NCBI RefSeq assembly: GCF_000974365.1
Contig: NZ_BAZW01000008.1
Location: forward strand, 83,267 to 147,266
Direction: 5' to 3'
From: Geofilum rubicundum JCM 15548
Lineage (GTDB): Bacteria; Bacteroidota; Bacteroidia; Bacteroidales; Marinilabiliaceae
Length of the DNA: 64,000 bases
Under the pieces are notes generated by a model. It was not told where the DNA came from, made no database searches, and saw only the letters and a list, made by a program, of their open reading frames with translations. Position 1 is the stretch's first letter; every line of letters begins with the position of its first letter. The position numbers were made by a program, and so were the translations under genes. Of this stretch, positions 1 through 8,880 are shown piece by piece.

Positions 1-936
1 GTAGAGGGCCATGTGCTGGATGAAAACGCCTTGTTTGGCGGATTTCAGATTTTGGAAAAGAAGGTCGTTTCTGCCTCCGGTGTGCGATATACCATTCAGG
101 ATGTAAATGGGGTTGAAAGACTGATTAACAATGAAAAAATCCCTATTTTCTTACAATCGGAAAGATATGTCTTTGAGTTTTTCCATGAACTGACAGGTTT
201 TGTTCAAAAAACAGATTCCTTGCTAAGCACGTCCCAATCGGAATTCATTGCCAATATCAGTCATGAGTTGCGAACCCCCTTGAACGGCATCATTGGAATG
301 ACCGATCTGTTGCTTGGGTCGCATACCCTCCAGCGGGACGACCGGGAAAAAACGTATATGGCCAAGCGGTCCGCAGAGACTTTATTGTCGCTGATCAACG
401 ATATATTGGATTTCAGTAAGCTGGAGGCCGGTCATTTTGAAATAGAGTCCATGCCCTTTAACCTGAAGGAGGAAACGAAGACCATCGTAAATGATTTTAT
501 TCCTTTGGCCCGCGAAAAGGGTATTCATTTAATGACCCGTTTCGATCAGGCTTTGCCTTCCGACTTTATTGGTGATCCCTTGCGCATTCGACAGGTTTTC
601 AATAGTTTGCTCAACAATGCCATAAAATTTACCCCAACCGGTAAAATCGAAGTTTCCGCCCAACCCGGAAAATTGCCAAACGGTGGGCAGGCCATTCTTT
701 TTTCAGTGAAGGATAGCGGAATTGGTATTCAACCCCAGAAGCTCAAAACTATTTTTGAGCCCTTTTCGCAGGCAGATAGTTCTTCTGCCAGAAAATTTGG
801 CGGAACCGGTCTGGGAACCACCATATCCAAACAATTGGTACAGCTCATGGGCGGAGAGATTTGGGCCAATAGTCCATCAGGTCTTTCTTCTCATCCGGAA
901 TTTCCGGGCACTGAGTTTTGCTTTACCATCCTATGA
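1..936 (+). CDS. Hybrid sensor histidine kinase, N-terminal fragment (5' end outside window, frameshifted at 3' end)
   Basis: The reading frame is open to the left edge, so the GTG at 13 is probably internal and the sensor part lies outside the window. Visible in order: the end of a PAS-like segment, a HisKA dimerisation domain with H-box FIANISHELRTPLNGIIGM, and an HATPase_c domain with N box (NNAIKF), G1 box (DSGIGI) and G2 box (GGTGLGTTISKQL). It should autophosphorylate on the H-box His. The frame stops at TGA 934-936 after FTIL, where hybrid kinases usually run on as FTIP into receiver domains. One extra C in the CC pair at 930-931 would give FTIPMKW and join it to the next entry. I infer one hybrid kinase gene split by an indel. 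Confidence 0.85.
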   Translation, partial: VEGHVLDENALFGGFQILEKKVVSASGVRYTIQDVNGVERLINNEKIPIFLQSERYVFEFFHELTGFVQKTDSLLSTSQSEFIANISHELRTPLNGIIGMTDLLLGSHTLQRDDREKTYMAKRSAETLLSLINDILDFSKLEAGHFEIESMPFNLKEETKTIVNDFIPLAREKGIHLMTRFDQALPSDFIGDPLRIRQVFNSLLNNAIKFTPTGKIEVSAQPGKLPNGGQAILFSVKDSGIGIQPQKLKTIFEPFSQADSSSARKFGGTGLGTTISKQLVQLMGGEIWANSPSGLSSHPEFPGTEFCFTIL

Positions 937-1748
937 AATGGCGGAAATATCATAAAAACCTGGATTTTTCGAAGGTGTTTTCCTTTGCGCAGATAAAGGC
1001 CCTGGTTATTACGGACGAACCCATGCAGGTACAGGTTTTGAGTCGAAACTTCATAGCACTGGGTGTGGATTTCAAGGTGTTACCACCTACTCTGGAAACC
1101 GTAAGTCATTTGAAAAGAAATCCGGATTATCAATTGATGGTGATCGATCACCGGTATGATTTGAACGGGTTGGATTTTTTGCAGGAGCTACACAACCATC
1201 ACCTACATAAAGACCTGCTTATCTTGGTGCAGAGCAGTGATTACCATACGGCCAATACAAGTTTGGCCCGACGTCTGGGTGCAGATGTCTATCTCAGGAA
1301 ACCGATTCCCTTAATCAATCTGCGGAAGTTTTTTGTGGATTATTTTCCTTCCTTGAGCGAGAGAGAGAAGAATGCCCGACTTTCGATTCCTGAAGATTTG
1401 ACGGTAATGGTGGTGGAAAGCAATGCTCTCAATCAAAAGGTGACGGGAAACTTGCTTAAAAAATTGGGATATAAAACCGTCCTCTTTTCTAATATGGAAC
1501 AGGTGACAAGTTTTTTAAGGGATCAGAAGGCAGATGTTGTTTTGCTTGAATCCCGCGATTCTGAAACAGAGACGATTGGACAAATCAATCAGTTGAGGCA
1601 GGGGTGCCCTGTTTTGTTAATGATTTCTGAAGAAGAGGTTAACAATGAATCGATGAACCATTATTTGGCCCATGGCATCAGAGATTTTTTGTCTAAACCC
1701 TTGAAAAGCGAGGAGGTCAATCAAAAGATTCTTGAGATCTGCTTTTAG
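933..1748 (+). CDS. Double receiver (REC-REC) segment, probably the C-terminal half of the preceding hybrid kinase
   Basis: The first ATG is at 933 and overlaps the TGA of the kinase as ATGA. Two CheY-like receiver domains follow. The first (about residues 20-140) keeps the expected acidic pair (TDEP), a phospho-acceptor Asp (MVIDH) and the Lys of LRKP, so it may be phosphorylated. The second (about 150-270) has Glu at the acceptor position (VVLLESRD) and VVESN in place of the usual DD pair, so it is probably a non-phosphorylatable pseudo-receiver; its LSKP Lys is kept. There is no DNA-binding or enzymatic output domain, as expected for the tail of a hybrid kinase rather than a free response regulator. 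Translational coupling of two separate genes remains possible. Confidence 0.75.
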   Translation: MKWRKYHKNLDFSKVFSFAQIKALVITDEPMQVQVLSRNFIALGVDFKVLPPTLETVSHLKRNPDYQLMVIDHRYDLNGLDFLQELHNHHLHKDLLILVQSSDYHTANTSLARRLGADVYLRKPIPLINLRKFFVDYFPSLSEREKNARLSIPEDLTVMVVESNALNQKVTGNLLKKLGYKTVLFSNMEQVTSFLRDQKADVVLLESRDSETETIGQINQLRQGCPVLLMISEEEVNNESMNHYLAHGIRDFLSKPLKSEEVNQKILEICF

Positions 1749-1833
1749 CAGTTGGAAGAAAAATCGATGGCGGCATAATTCCACCGTTAAAATGGCGTTT
1801 GCCTGGTAGAAGGATTTATTAATCGATAAATGT

Positions 1834-2994
1834 ATGCAGATATACAGCAGGAAAAAGTGGTGGAAGATCTTCCTTATTATTGGCGCGGCGGTTATTAGCA
1901 TCGCCTCGCTTTTCTATACCAATCGTCTGGTCAACGAATTGAAAGAGGAGGAGCAAAAGAAAATTGAGCTATGGGCGGAGGCCAATCGCCAATTGGCACT
2001 GGACGGTTCCACGGGTGAGACCATGGCGCTGATCCTTGAAATTCTCAGAAATAACACCACCGTCCCTGTCATTCTTACCGATGACAGCAGTCAGATTATT
2101 TTCCATCGAAATATTGAATTGCCCAAAAGTAAGCAGGAGGCTTATCTGCAAAAGGAATTGGAAAAAATGAAGCGCTTTAAGCCGCCCATTCAGGTGCAGC
2201 TGGGTGAAGGAGAATACCAGTATATTTTCTACAGCGACTCCATTTTGTTGGTTAAGTTGCAATGGTTTCCGATAGTCCAATTGCTGGTGGTTTTTATATT
2301 TATGTTGGTGGCCTATGTCGCCTTCAGTGCGACCCGTCAATGGGAACAGGATCAGGTATGGGTAGGTATGGCCCGTGAAACAGCCCACCAGTTGGGAACC
2401 CCAACCACTTCCTTGCTGGGATGGATGGATGTTTTGCAAATGAAGCAGGCCGATCCGGAACTGGTGAATGAGATGAGGTACGACATTCAGCGCCTGCAAA
2501 CCATTACCTCACGCTTTTCCAAGATAGGCTCCAAGCCTGATCTTCCGCCTGAAGACATTGAAGCGGTCATCAACGGAATGGTCGCTTATTTAAGGCGCAG
2601 GAGTTCTTCTCTGGTCCGTTTTCAGGTAAAAACGAGTTTGTTGACCAACCCCATTATACCTTTAAGCAAACCGCTTTTTGAGTGGGTTATTGAGAATTTA
2701 TGCAAGAATGCCATTGACGCCATGGAAGGAGAAGGAACCATTGCCATTAAACTGCATCAGCAAAAAAGGCAAATTTTTGTGGATATCTCCGATACCGGAA
2801 AAGGGATGACGCGAGCCGTGCAAAAGACCGTTTTTAAGCCGGGGTATAGCACCAAGGTGAGGGGTTGGGGCTTGGGGCTGACCTTGAGTAAGCGTATTGT
2901 AGAACACTACCACCGGGGACAGATTAGCGTTCTGAGTTCCGCGCCTGGCAAAGGATGTGTATTTAGAATCGTATTACCTACGGGAGATAAATAA
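1834..2994 (+). CDS. Membrane sensor histidine kinase
   Basis: A 386-residue inner-membrane kinase. Membrane segments at about 11-29 and 147-166 enclose a periplasmic sensor region of roughly 115 residues with no recognised fold. The phospho-acceptor region reads ARETAHQLGTPTTSLLGW with H185, an H-box variant frequent in Bacteroidota. The ATPase domain has the N box (NLCKNAIDAM), DTGKGM and the G2 region GWGLGLTLSKRIVEH. There is no receiver domain and no cognate regulator next door, so the partner is unknown; the receiver pair just upstream is on the same strand but reads as the tail of another kinase. Start ATG chosen because the first membrane helix follows it directly. Confidence 0.88.
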   Translation: MQIYSRKKWWKIFLIIGAAVISIASLFYTNRLVNELKEEEQKKIELWAEANRQLALDGSTGETMALILEILRNNTTVPVILTDDSSQIIFHRNIELPKSKQEAYLQKELEKMKRFKPPIQVQLGEGEYQYIFYSDSILLVKLQWFPIVQLLVVFIFMLVAYVAFSATRQWEQDQVWVGMARETAHQLGTPTTSLLGWMDVLQMKQADPELVNEMRYDIQRLQTITSRFSKIGSKPDLPPEDIEAVINGMVAYLRRRSSSLVRFQVKTSLLTNPIIPLSKPLFEWVIENLCKNAIDAMEGEGTIAIKLHQQKRQIFVDISDTGKGMTRAVQKTVFKPGYSTKVRGWGLGLTLSKRIVEHYHRGQISVLSSAPGKGCVFRIVLPTGDK

Positions 2995-3035
2995 GAAAAA
3001 AGGGTTGTTTTTTTTCTTCACATCTTTTATTTTTA

Positions 3036-3043
3036 TAACTTTG
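3036..3043 (+). promoter_or_regulatory. Bacteroidota -7 promoter element (TAnnTTTG) for DUF177-rpmF
   Basis: TAACTTTG matches the phylum consensus TAnnTTTG and lies 22 bases before the GTG start at 3066. No convincing -33 TTTG is seen at the usual 19-21 base spacing. Confidence 0.5.
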
Positions 3044-3065
3044 CACAGTTTTTACCGGGGGTTAC

Positions 3066-3614
3066 GTGAGAAAGTTGAAAGAATATGACATTGGTTATAA
3101 AGGCCTTAAGGATGGAAATCACACCTTTGATTATTCCATTGATGCTGATTTTTTCGCTCTTTTCGAAAATAGCCTTTATGAAAACGCGCAAGTGGAGGCC
3201 CATATTGACCTAAAAAAGGATCAGCAAATGATGATTCTTGATTTTGATTTTTCGGGAAGCGTGACCTCTGTTTGTGATAATTGTCTGGAATCTGTTGAAA
3301 TACCTATTGATTATCAGACAAAGTTGTATGTGAAATTTGGTGAGGTATACGATGAACCTTCAGAGGAAATTATCGTACTTCCCCGGGAGGAGCATGAGTT
3401 GAATGTAGCACAAATGATGTATGATTTAGTGGTTACTTCAATGCCCATTCGTCATCTTCACCCTTTTGATGAGGATGGCAATAGAGTTTGTGACCCCGAT
3501 ATGGTTCAAAAGCTGTCGGAGTATTTGGTCGATTCCGCACCGGAATCGGATGAAGAAAATGACAGCGATCCAAGATGGGACGAGTTGAAAAAATTAATTG
3601 ATAAACACAAGTAA
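3066..3614 (+). CDS. DUF177 (YceD-like) protein, partner of L32
   Basis: A 182-residue protein placed in the DUF177/YceD family by its position directly before rpmF (12-base gap), a strongly conserved linkage, and by a central Cys pair CDNCLE followed by acidic segments. E. coli YceD is linked to 23S rRNA accumulation and the plant homologue to 23S rRNA processing; a similar ribosome-biogenesis role is inferred here. It starts at GTG and has an acidic C-terminal tail (ESDEENDSDPRWDELKKL), which is usual in Bacteroidota members. Expected to be cotranscribed with rpmF from the TAACTTTG element upstream, ending at the hairpin after rpmF. Confidence 0.85.
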   Translation: MRKLKEYDIGYKGLKDGNHTFDYSIDADFFALFENSLYENAQVEAHIDLKKDQQMMILDFDFSGSVTSVCDNCLESVEIPIDYQTKLYVKFGEVYDEPSEEIIVLPREEHELNVAQMMYDLVVTSMPIRHLHPFDEDGNRVCDPDMVQKLSEYLVDSAPESDEENDSDPRWDELKKLIDKHK

Positions 3615-3626
3615 AGAGGTTGAAAA

Positions 3627-3812
3627 ATGGCACATCCTAAAAGAAAAATTTCGAAAACCAGAAGAGACAAAAGAAGAACACATTACAAAGCAGCAATGCC
3701 TGCTCTGGGTGTATGTTCAAACTGTGGCTCATCTGTGAAACTGCATACCGTTTGCGGTGAATGTGGTTACTACAGAGGAAAACTGGCTGTAGAGAAGCAG
3801 GTTACAGCATAG
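3627..3812 (+). CDS. rpmF: 50S ribosomal protein L32
   Basis: 61 residues, the normal L32 length. It opens with MAHPKRKISKTRRDKRR, the basic rRNA-binding N-terminus, followed by the zinc-ribbon cysteines CSNC and CGEC (the C+ form of L32, so Zn-dependent). It is the second gene of the DUF177-rpmF pair and is followed by a strong hairpin terminator. The identification is secure. Confidence 0.97.
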   Translation: MAHPKRKISKTRRDKRRTHYKAAMPALGVCSNCGSSVKLHTVCGECGYYRGKLAVEKQVTA

Positions 3813-3838
3813 ATTTTTAATGCTTGTAAAGAATTGGC

Positions 3839-3866
3839 AAGGGGCTGTCCTAAAAGACAGCCCTTT
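3839..3866 (+). terminator. Intrinsic terminator after rpmF
   Basis: An 8-bp perfect stem GGGCTGTC/GACAGCCC with a CTAAAA loop, extended by A-T and G-T pairs and ending in TTT. It closes the DUF177-rpmF unit. Confidence 0.8.
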
Positions 3867-4033
3867 GCTTGTATAACCGTATTTCAAACCTCTTCCGAAG
3901 GATCCTCCAAATGGAACTCAACCATTGCGGATTCCCATTGTTTTTATTTTGAGATGTCTTGGCTGGATCCCTTCTTTTAAGTTAAAAAATCAGAATTTTT
4001 GAGTCGCGCATCATTAATAGGGAAATTTTTCTT

Positions 4034-4064
4034 TATATTTGCAATTGCAATCTCGGGATTGCAA
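4034..4064 (+). promoter_or_regulatory. pflB promoter -7 element with a hairpin dyad at the predicted transcript start
   Basis: TATATTTG (4034-4041) fits TAnnTTTG. It is followed at once by a perfect 8-bp inverted repeat TTGCAATC-TCGG-GATTGCAA (4045-4064), which covers the expected start site near 4047. This could be an operator for a redox or CRP/FNR-type regulator, or a 5' stem-loop stabilising the pfl mRNA. The rest of the 327-base gap between rpmF and pflB shows no gene. Confidence 0.45.
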
Positions 4065-4139
4065 AAATGTGTTAAAAACGAAACTTGCAGATAATACTAG
4101 CGTAATAATAGTTGAAAACACACCTTAAAATCTGAAGCA

Positions 4140-6353
4140 ATGTTTAAATCCGGAAACTGGCAGAATGCGATTGATGTTCGCGACTTTGTGTTGAAAAATG
4201 TGCGTCCCTATGATGGAGAGGGCGATTTTCTTTGTGACGCCACGGAGCGCACCGATCATTTGTGGAAAATATGCCTTGACGCTATCTCCGAAGAGCGTGC
4301 CAACAATGGCGTTTTGGCCATTGATAACGAAACGGTATCCGGCGTGGCTTCCCACGCGGCCGGTTACATCGATAAGGATAAGGAAATCATTGTTGGCTTG
4401 CAAACCGATCAGCTGTTAAAAAGGGCGATGAAACCTTATGGTGGTATTGCTGTAGTAGAAAAGGCTTGTCAGGAGCACGGGCTTGAAGTGTCGGATCGGG
4501 TGAAGGATATTTTCAGAAACTATGCCAAGACGCACAATGACGGTGTGTTTGATGTATATACGCCCGAAATTCGCCTGTTTCGGTCGTTGGGCATACTAAC
4601 GGGTTTGCCCGACAATTATGCACGTGGTCGCATCATCGGAGATTACCGACGGGTGGCCTTATATGGCGTCAACCGTTTGATTGAAAACAAAAAACTGGAT
4701 ATGCTGGGGTTGACCGGCCCCATGAACGATGAGCGCATTCGTCTGCGGGAAGAAGTGGCGGAGCAAATCAAGGCGCTCGGAGAATTGAATAAGTTGGGTG
4801 AGATTTACGGACTGGATCTGTCGCGCCCGGCACAAAATGCCACAGAGGCTGTTCAGTGGGTTTATATGGCCTACCTGTCGGCCGTTAAAGAGCAGGATGG
4901 TGCTGCCATGTCATTGGGGAATGTTTCTTCCTTTCTGGACATTTATATTGAGCAGGACATTCAAATGGGCGTCATCAGTGAGTCTTTTGCGCAGGAGCTG
5001 ATCGATCAGTTTGTGATGAAGTTGCGCATGGTTCGTCACCTGCGCATGGATGCCTACAATGAAATTTTTGCCGGTGATCCTACCTGGGTAACAGAGGCCA
5101 TTGGTGGCAGATTGGCCGACGGTCGTCATAAGGTGACCAAAACGTCTTTCCGTTTCTTACAAACCCTTTACAACTTAGGGCCCTCACCTGAACCCAACAT
5201 GACCGTGTTGTGGTCGCCCCAACTGCCCGAAGGCTTTAAAAAGTTCTGCGCGCAGGTGTCCATTGATACTTCTTCCATTCAATATGAGAACGATGATTTG
5301 ATGCAGTGCACCAGAAACAGTGATGATTATGGCATTGCCTGTTGTGTTTCGTTTCAGGAAATTGGAAAGCAGATACAGTTTTTCGGAGCGCGTACCAATC
5401 TGGCCAAGACTTTATTGTTGGCCATTAACGGGGGGCGTTGCGAATTATCGGGCAAGCAGGTAATTCCAAATATACCTGAATTGAAATCGGAGGTACTGGA
5501 TTTCGATGAGGTGATGGGTAATTTCAAGCTGGCGATGAGGGAAGTGGCACGGGTTTACAACGACTCGATGAACATCATTCATTACATGCACGATAAGTAC
5601 TATTACGAGAAAGTGCAGATGGCTTTGGTGGACACCAATCCTAAGGTCAACCTGGCCTATGGAGCTGCCGGACTGAGTATTGTCGCCGATTCTTTTTCAG
5701 CCATCCGACATGCCAAGGTAAAAGTGGTGCGTGATGAGGCAGGTATCTCTACCGATTTTGTGATCGATGGTGAGTTCCCTTGCTATGGCAATGATGACGA
5801 TCGTGTGGATGTCTTTGCCACCGAGATCCCTGCTTACTTCAATGGTTTACTAAAAGAGCTGCCGACCTATAAAAATGCCGAACCAACGCTTTCGATACTG
5901 ACCATTACCTCGAATGTGGTTTACGGTCATAAAACCGGTGCCACACCCGACGGGCGGGCCAAAGGCGTGGCTTTTGCTCCCGGCGGCAACCCCATGCACG
6001 GACGTGATAAAAGTGGAGCGGTGGCTTCTTTGAGTTCTGTTTCTAAAATCGATTATAAGGACTCTTTGGATGGTATTTCCAATACCTTTTCTATTGTTCC
6101 CAAAACTTTAGGGGTGGACAAAGAACAACGCAAAGAAAATTTGGTGTCTATTATGGATGGTTACTTTTCGAAAGATGCGCACCACTTGAATGTGAATGTG
6201 CTCAATCGTGAAATGTTGGAGGATGCCATGGAGCATCCGGAGAATTATCCGCAGCTGACCATCCGGGTATCCGGTTACGCCGTCAACTTTGTCCGTCTTA
6301 CCCGTGCACAGCAGCAGGATGTCATTGCGCGTAGTTTCTTTGAAACCATTTAA
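4140..6353 (+). CDS. pflB: Formate C-acetyltransferase (pyruvate formate-lyase)
   Basis: 737 residues, close to the E. coli PflB length. It converts pyruvate and CoA to acetyl-CoA and formate by a glycyl-radical mechanism during anaerobic growth. The adjacent catalytic cysteines are C401-C402 (GIACCVSF), and the C-terminal glycyl-radical loop is [17 protein letters not shown] with G712. These distinguish it from glycerol or choline glycyl-radical enzymes, which lack the Cys pair. It is followed 3 bases later by its activase and then a formate channel, forming a complete formate production and export unit. Its presence implies fermentative or mixed-acid metabolism. Confidence 0.97.
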   Translation: MFKSGNWQNAIDVRDFVLKNVRPYDGEGDFLCDATERTDHLWKICLDAISEERANNGVLAIDNETVSGVASHAAGYIDKDKEIIVGLQTDQLLKRAMKPYGGIAVVEKACQEHGLEVSDRVKDIFRNYAKTHNDGVFDVYTPEIRLFRSLGILTGLPDNYARGRIIGDYRRVALYGVNRLIENKKLDMLGLTGPMNDERIRLREEVAEQIKALGELNKLGEIYGLDLSRPAQNATEAVQWVYMAYLSAVKEQDGAAMSLGNVSSFLDIYIEQDIQMGVISESFAQELIDQFVMKLRMVRHLRMDAYNEIFAGDPTWVTEAIGGRLADGRHKVTKTSFRFLQTLYNLGPSPEPNMTVLWSPQLPEGFKKFCAQVSIDTSSIQYENDDLMQCTRNSDDYGIACCVSFQEIGKQIQFFGARTNLAKTLLLAINGGRCELSGKQVIPNIPELKSEVLDFDEVMGNFKLAMREVARVYNDSMNIIHYMHDKYYYEKVQMALVDTNPKVNLAYGAAGLSIVADSFSAIRHAKVKVVRDEAGISTDFVIDGEFPCYGNDDDRVDVFATEIPAYFNGLLKELPTYKNAEPTLSILTITSNVVYGHKTGATPDGRAKGVAFAPGGNPMHGRDKSGAVASLSSVSKIDYKDSLDGISNTFSIVPKTLGVDKEQRKENLVSIMDGYFSKDAHHLNVNVLNREMLEDAMEHPENYPQLTIRVSGYAVNFVRLTRAQQQDVIARSFFETI

Positions 6354-6356
6354 CCG

Positions 6357-7082
6357 GTGCTGAACGTCCATTCCATAGAATCACTCGGGACCTACGATGG
6401 TCCCGGCATTCGTTTGGTTATTTTCCTGCAGGGATGTAACTTCAAATGTTTGTATTGTGCCAATCCCGATACCATTGCTTACGAGGGAGGTAAATCCTAT
6501 GCGGTGGAAGAGCTGGTGCAAATGGCGCAACGTCAGCGGCCCTTTTTTGGAAAAAGGGGCGGTGTAACGGTGTCGGGCGGGGAGCCCTTAATGCAGGCCA
6601 AGGAACTGATAGAACTCTTTCGCCGCCTAAAAGAGGAAGGCATCAACACCTGTATCGATACCAATGGCAGCATACTGACGAGTGCTTCCAAAACCTTGCT
6701 GGAACATACCGATTTGGTTTTGCTGGATATTAAGCACATCGATGGTAGCAAGCACAAAAAGCTGACGGGTGTGTCCAACGAGCGCACCCTGGCTTTTGCT
6801 GATTATTTGGCCGGAATCAACCAGAGCACATGGATTCGTTATGTGCTGGTGCCCGGTTATTCAGATGATCCGGCCGATTTACACGCTTTGGGGCGACGCT
6901 TGACGGGTATGAATAACATTGAGAAACTGGAAATACAACCTTATCACAAATTGGGCGTACATAAATACGAATCTTTGGGTTGGCCCTACGAACTTTCCGG
7001 GGTGTCTGCCAATACGCCGGAACAGCTGAATGTTGCCAAAAAGATCTTCGAAGGTTACGTGAAAGAGGTTGTGGTCAACTAA
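6357..7082 (+). CDS. pflA: Pyruvate formate-lyase-activating enzyme (radical SAM)
   Basis: A 241-residue radical SAM enzyme that abstracts the Gly712 hydrogen of PflB using S-adenosylmethionine and a [4Fe-4S] cluster. The cluster motif CX3CX2C is at C27, C31 and C34 (GCNFKCLYCAN), followed by the SAM-contacting segment TVSGGEPLMQ. The length matches PflA of about 245 residues, with no extra ferredoxin insert as in the longer activases of other glycyl-radical enzymes. The start is GTG at 6357, three bases after the pflB stop; the protein begins with the family-typical VHSIESLGTYDGPGIR, which supports this start. Confidence 0.95.
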   Translation: MLNVHSIESLGTYDGPGIRLVIFLQGCNFKCLYCANPDTIAYEGGKSYAVEELVQMAQRQRPFFGKRGGVTVSGGEPLMQAKELIELFRRLKEEGINTCIDTNGSILTSASKTLLEHTDLVLLDIKHIDGSKHKKLTGVSNERTLAFADYLAGINQSTWIRYVLVPGYSDDPADLHALGRRLTGMNNIEKLEIQPYHKLGVHKYESLGWPYELSGVSANTPEQLNVAKKIFEGYVKEVVVN

Positions 7083-7135
7083 GAACGCCACGTGCCGGAA
7101 GAACAACGCGCTAATGATTAAAACAATTCGATAAA

Positions 7136-7918
7136 ATGGCCTATTTTACACCCGGGGAGTTGGTCGCTAAAGCCACTGATGCCGCTTTATTGCGAAGCCA
7201 TACTTCTGTTCGAAACACTTTGATATTGGCCTTTTTGGCCGGCGCTTACATTGCCTTGGGTGGTTTGTTGGCCGTGATGGTGGGCGGCGGTATGCCTGGT
7301 GTTGCCGCTGAAAATCCAGGATTGCAAAAATGGGTGATGGGTGCTGTCTTTCCCCTGGGATTGATTTTATGTGTAATAGGAGGTGCTGATTTGTTTACCG
7401 GTAATACGGCTTATTTTGTGCCGCCTTTACTCTCGCGCAGGATGCCCCTTTCCGCCCTTTTAAAAAACTGGTCCCTGGTTTATGCCGGAAATTTTGTTGG
7501 TTCTTTGTTTGTAGCCTATCTGCTTGCTTTTCAGACCGGTTTGCTGGCTGCTTCTCCCTGGCTGGAAAGCGTTACCGGTATTGCGGAAGCCAAGACTTCC
7601 GCTTCTTTTTTTACCGTCTTTGCCAAAGGCATAGGTGCCAACTGGTTGGTAGCCCTGGCCGTCTGGCTGGCCTTTGCCGCCCAGGATGTTTCAGGCAAAA
7701 TTCTGGCCATTTGGTTTCCGGTCATGGCCTTTGTGGCTATGGGTTTTGAGCACAGTGTGGCCAATATGTTTTTTATCCCTGTCGCCATTTTTTATGGCGC
7801 TGACGTCACCTGGGGCTCTTTTTTGTTGGATAATCTTCTTCCTGCCACCCTGGGCAATATTGTGGGTGGATCACTGCTGACCGGACTTTTGTACGGACTG
7901 GTTTATGGTAAAGGGTAG
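7136..7918 (+). CDS. focA: Formate/nitrite transporter (FocA family)
   Basis: A 260-residue membrane protein with six predicted helices, typical of the pentameric FNT channel family. Characteristic segments are LFTGNTAYF in the second helix/loop region and GFEHSVANMFFIP, which contains the conserved central-pore His. It follows pflB-pflA by 53 bases on the same strand, so formate is the likely substrate, exported as the product of PflB. Nitrite or other small monoanions are family alternatives, but nothing in the neighbourhood points to nitrogen metabolism. Confidence 0.92.
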   Translation: MAYFTPGELVAKATDAALLRSHTSVRNTLILAFLAGAYIALGGLLAVMVGGGMPGVAAENPGLQKWVMGAVFPLGLILCVIGGADLFTGNTAYFVPPLLSRRMPLSALLKNWSLVYAGNFVGSLFVAYLLAFQTGLLAASPWLESVTGIAEAKTSASFFTVFAKGIGANWLVALAVWLAFAAQDVSGKILAIWFPVMAFVAMGFEHSVANMFFIPVAIFYGADVTWGSFLLDNLLPATLGNIVGGSLLTGLLYGLVYGKG

Positions 7919-8029
7919 TGCACCCCCTTCTTTTAGGCATGAATGAATCTTTATTAAATGGATGAAGCAAGGGGTGGTGGATAAAAGTGGTGGAGAATGT
8001 TTATTTTTGTCTCCTAAAGATCCTGGCAA

Positions 8030-8761
8030 ATGTCAAAGCAATTACCTGTCGTCGTCCATGTCGAGTCTATTGGCGAAGTCCTGTTTCGCTCCGATCAGCG
8101 CTGTAAGCGACTTTCCATTCGTTTGAAACCACTGGAAGGGGTGCAGGTTTTGTTTCCTCCGGGGTATTCCATCCAGTCTGCCATTGAATTTGTCCATCAA
8201 AAAAAAGAATGGGTGATTCAAACGCGGCGAAAGATGGAAGAGCGTGAAAGCGGATTTACCATCTTTGATGAGCATACCCCATTTCGTTCCCGTTCCTTTT
8301 GTTTGAAAATTGAAAAATCCGAGCGTTCCGATGTCCGGTTGTTTTTATACAATGGCGTCTTAAAAGTGCTGTACCCGGCGCATCTTCCGGTTACCAACGG
8401 ACCCATTCAGGAGGCCATTCGATACGGCATTGAAGAAGCGCTCCGACGGGAAGCCAAGCGGTTTCTGCCTTTTCGTCTACAGGTTTTGGCCAGGCAGTTT
8501 CAGTTTTGTTACCGGGCGGTTTTTATCAAAAATCTGAAGAGCAGATGGGGAAGTTGTTCCAATGTCAACAACATCAATTTGAATTTGCATTTGATGCGCT
8601 TGCCGGATCATTTGATTGATTATGTGTTGATTCACGAACTTTGTCATACCATTGAGAAGAACCATGGTGCTGCTTTCTGGAAGTTGGTAGATCGTTGCAC
8701 AAGTGGCAAAGCCAGAGAGTTGGATGGAGAGATGAAGCAATACCGAACCAGGATATACTAA
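8030..8761 (+). CDS. YgjP-like (DUF45/SprT-like) zinc metallopeptidase
   Basis: A 243-residue cytosolic protein of the YgjP/WLM-type metallopeptidase group. The zinc-binding motif is HELCHTIEKNHGAAFWKLV (HExxH plus a downstream His), preceded by the family signature KSRWGSCSNVNNINLNLHL. No signal peptide is seen. The E. coli relative YgjP and eukaryotic Wss1/SPRTN relatives suggest a role in DNA-protein or nucleotide-linked quality control, but the substrate here is unknown. It stands alone and ends at a bidirectional hairpin shared with the convergent barrel gene. Confidence 0.85.
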   Translation: MSKQLPVVVHVESIGEVLFRSDQRCKRLSIRLKPLEGVQVLFPPGYSIQSAIEFVHQKKEWVIQTRRKMEERESGFTIFDEHTPFRSRSFCLKIEKSERSDVRLFLYNGVLKVLYPAHLPVTNGPIQEAIRYGIEEALRREAKRFLPFRLQVLARQFQFCYRAVFIKNLKSRWGSCSNVNNINLNLHLMRLPDHLIDYVLIHELCHTIEKNHGAAFWKLVDRCTSGKARELDGEMKQYRTRIY

Positions 8762-8818
8762 AGGTTTATAAACATAGAGTCCTTTTTCTATACATTTTCA
8801 AGGGATCAAAACATAAAT

Positions 8819-8849
8819 AAAGGGACTGACTTTTTCAGCCAGTCCCTTT
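8819..8849. terminator. Bidirectional intrinsic terminator
   Basis: A 10-bp perfect stem AAAGGGACTG/CAGTCCCTTT with A-rich and T-rich flanks. It sits between the convergent metallopeptidase (+) and barrel (-) genes and can serve both. Confidence 0.75.
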
Positions 8850-8880
8850 GCAATCGGATTTTGGGTTAGGGGGTGTTATC

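Noticed and set aside
4140..7082. Alternative glycyl-radical enzyme (choline, glycerol or benzylsuccinate type)
   Set aside because: The double Cys at 401-402, the 737-residue length and the short activase identify pyruvate formate-lyase.
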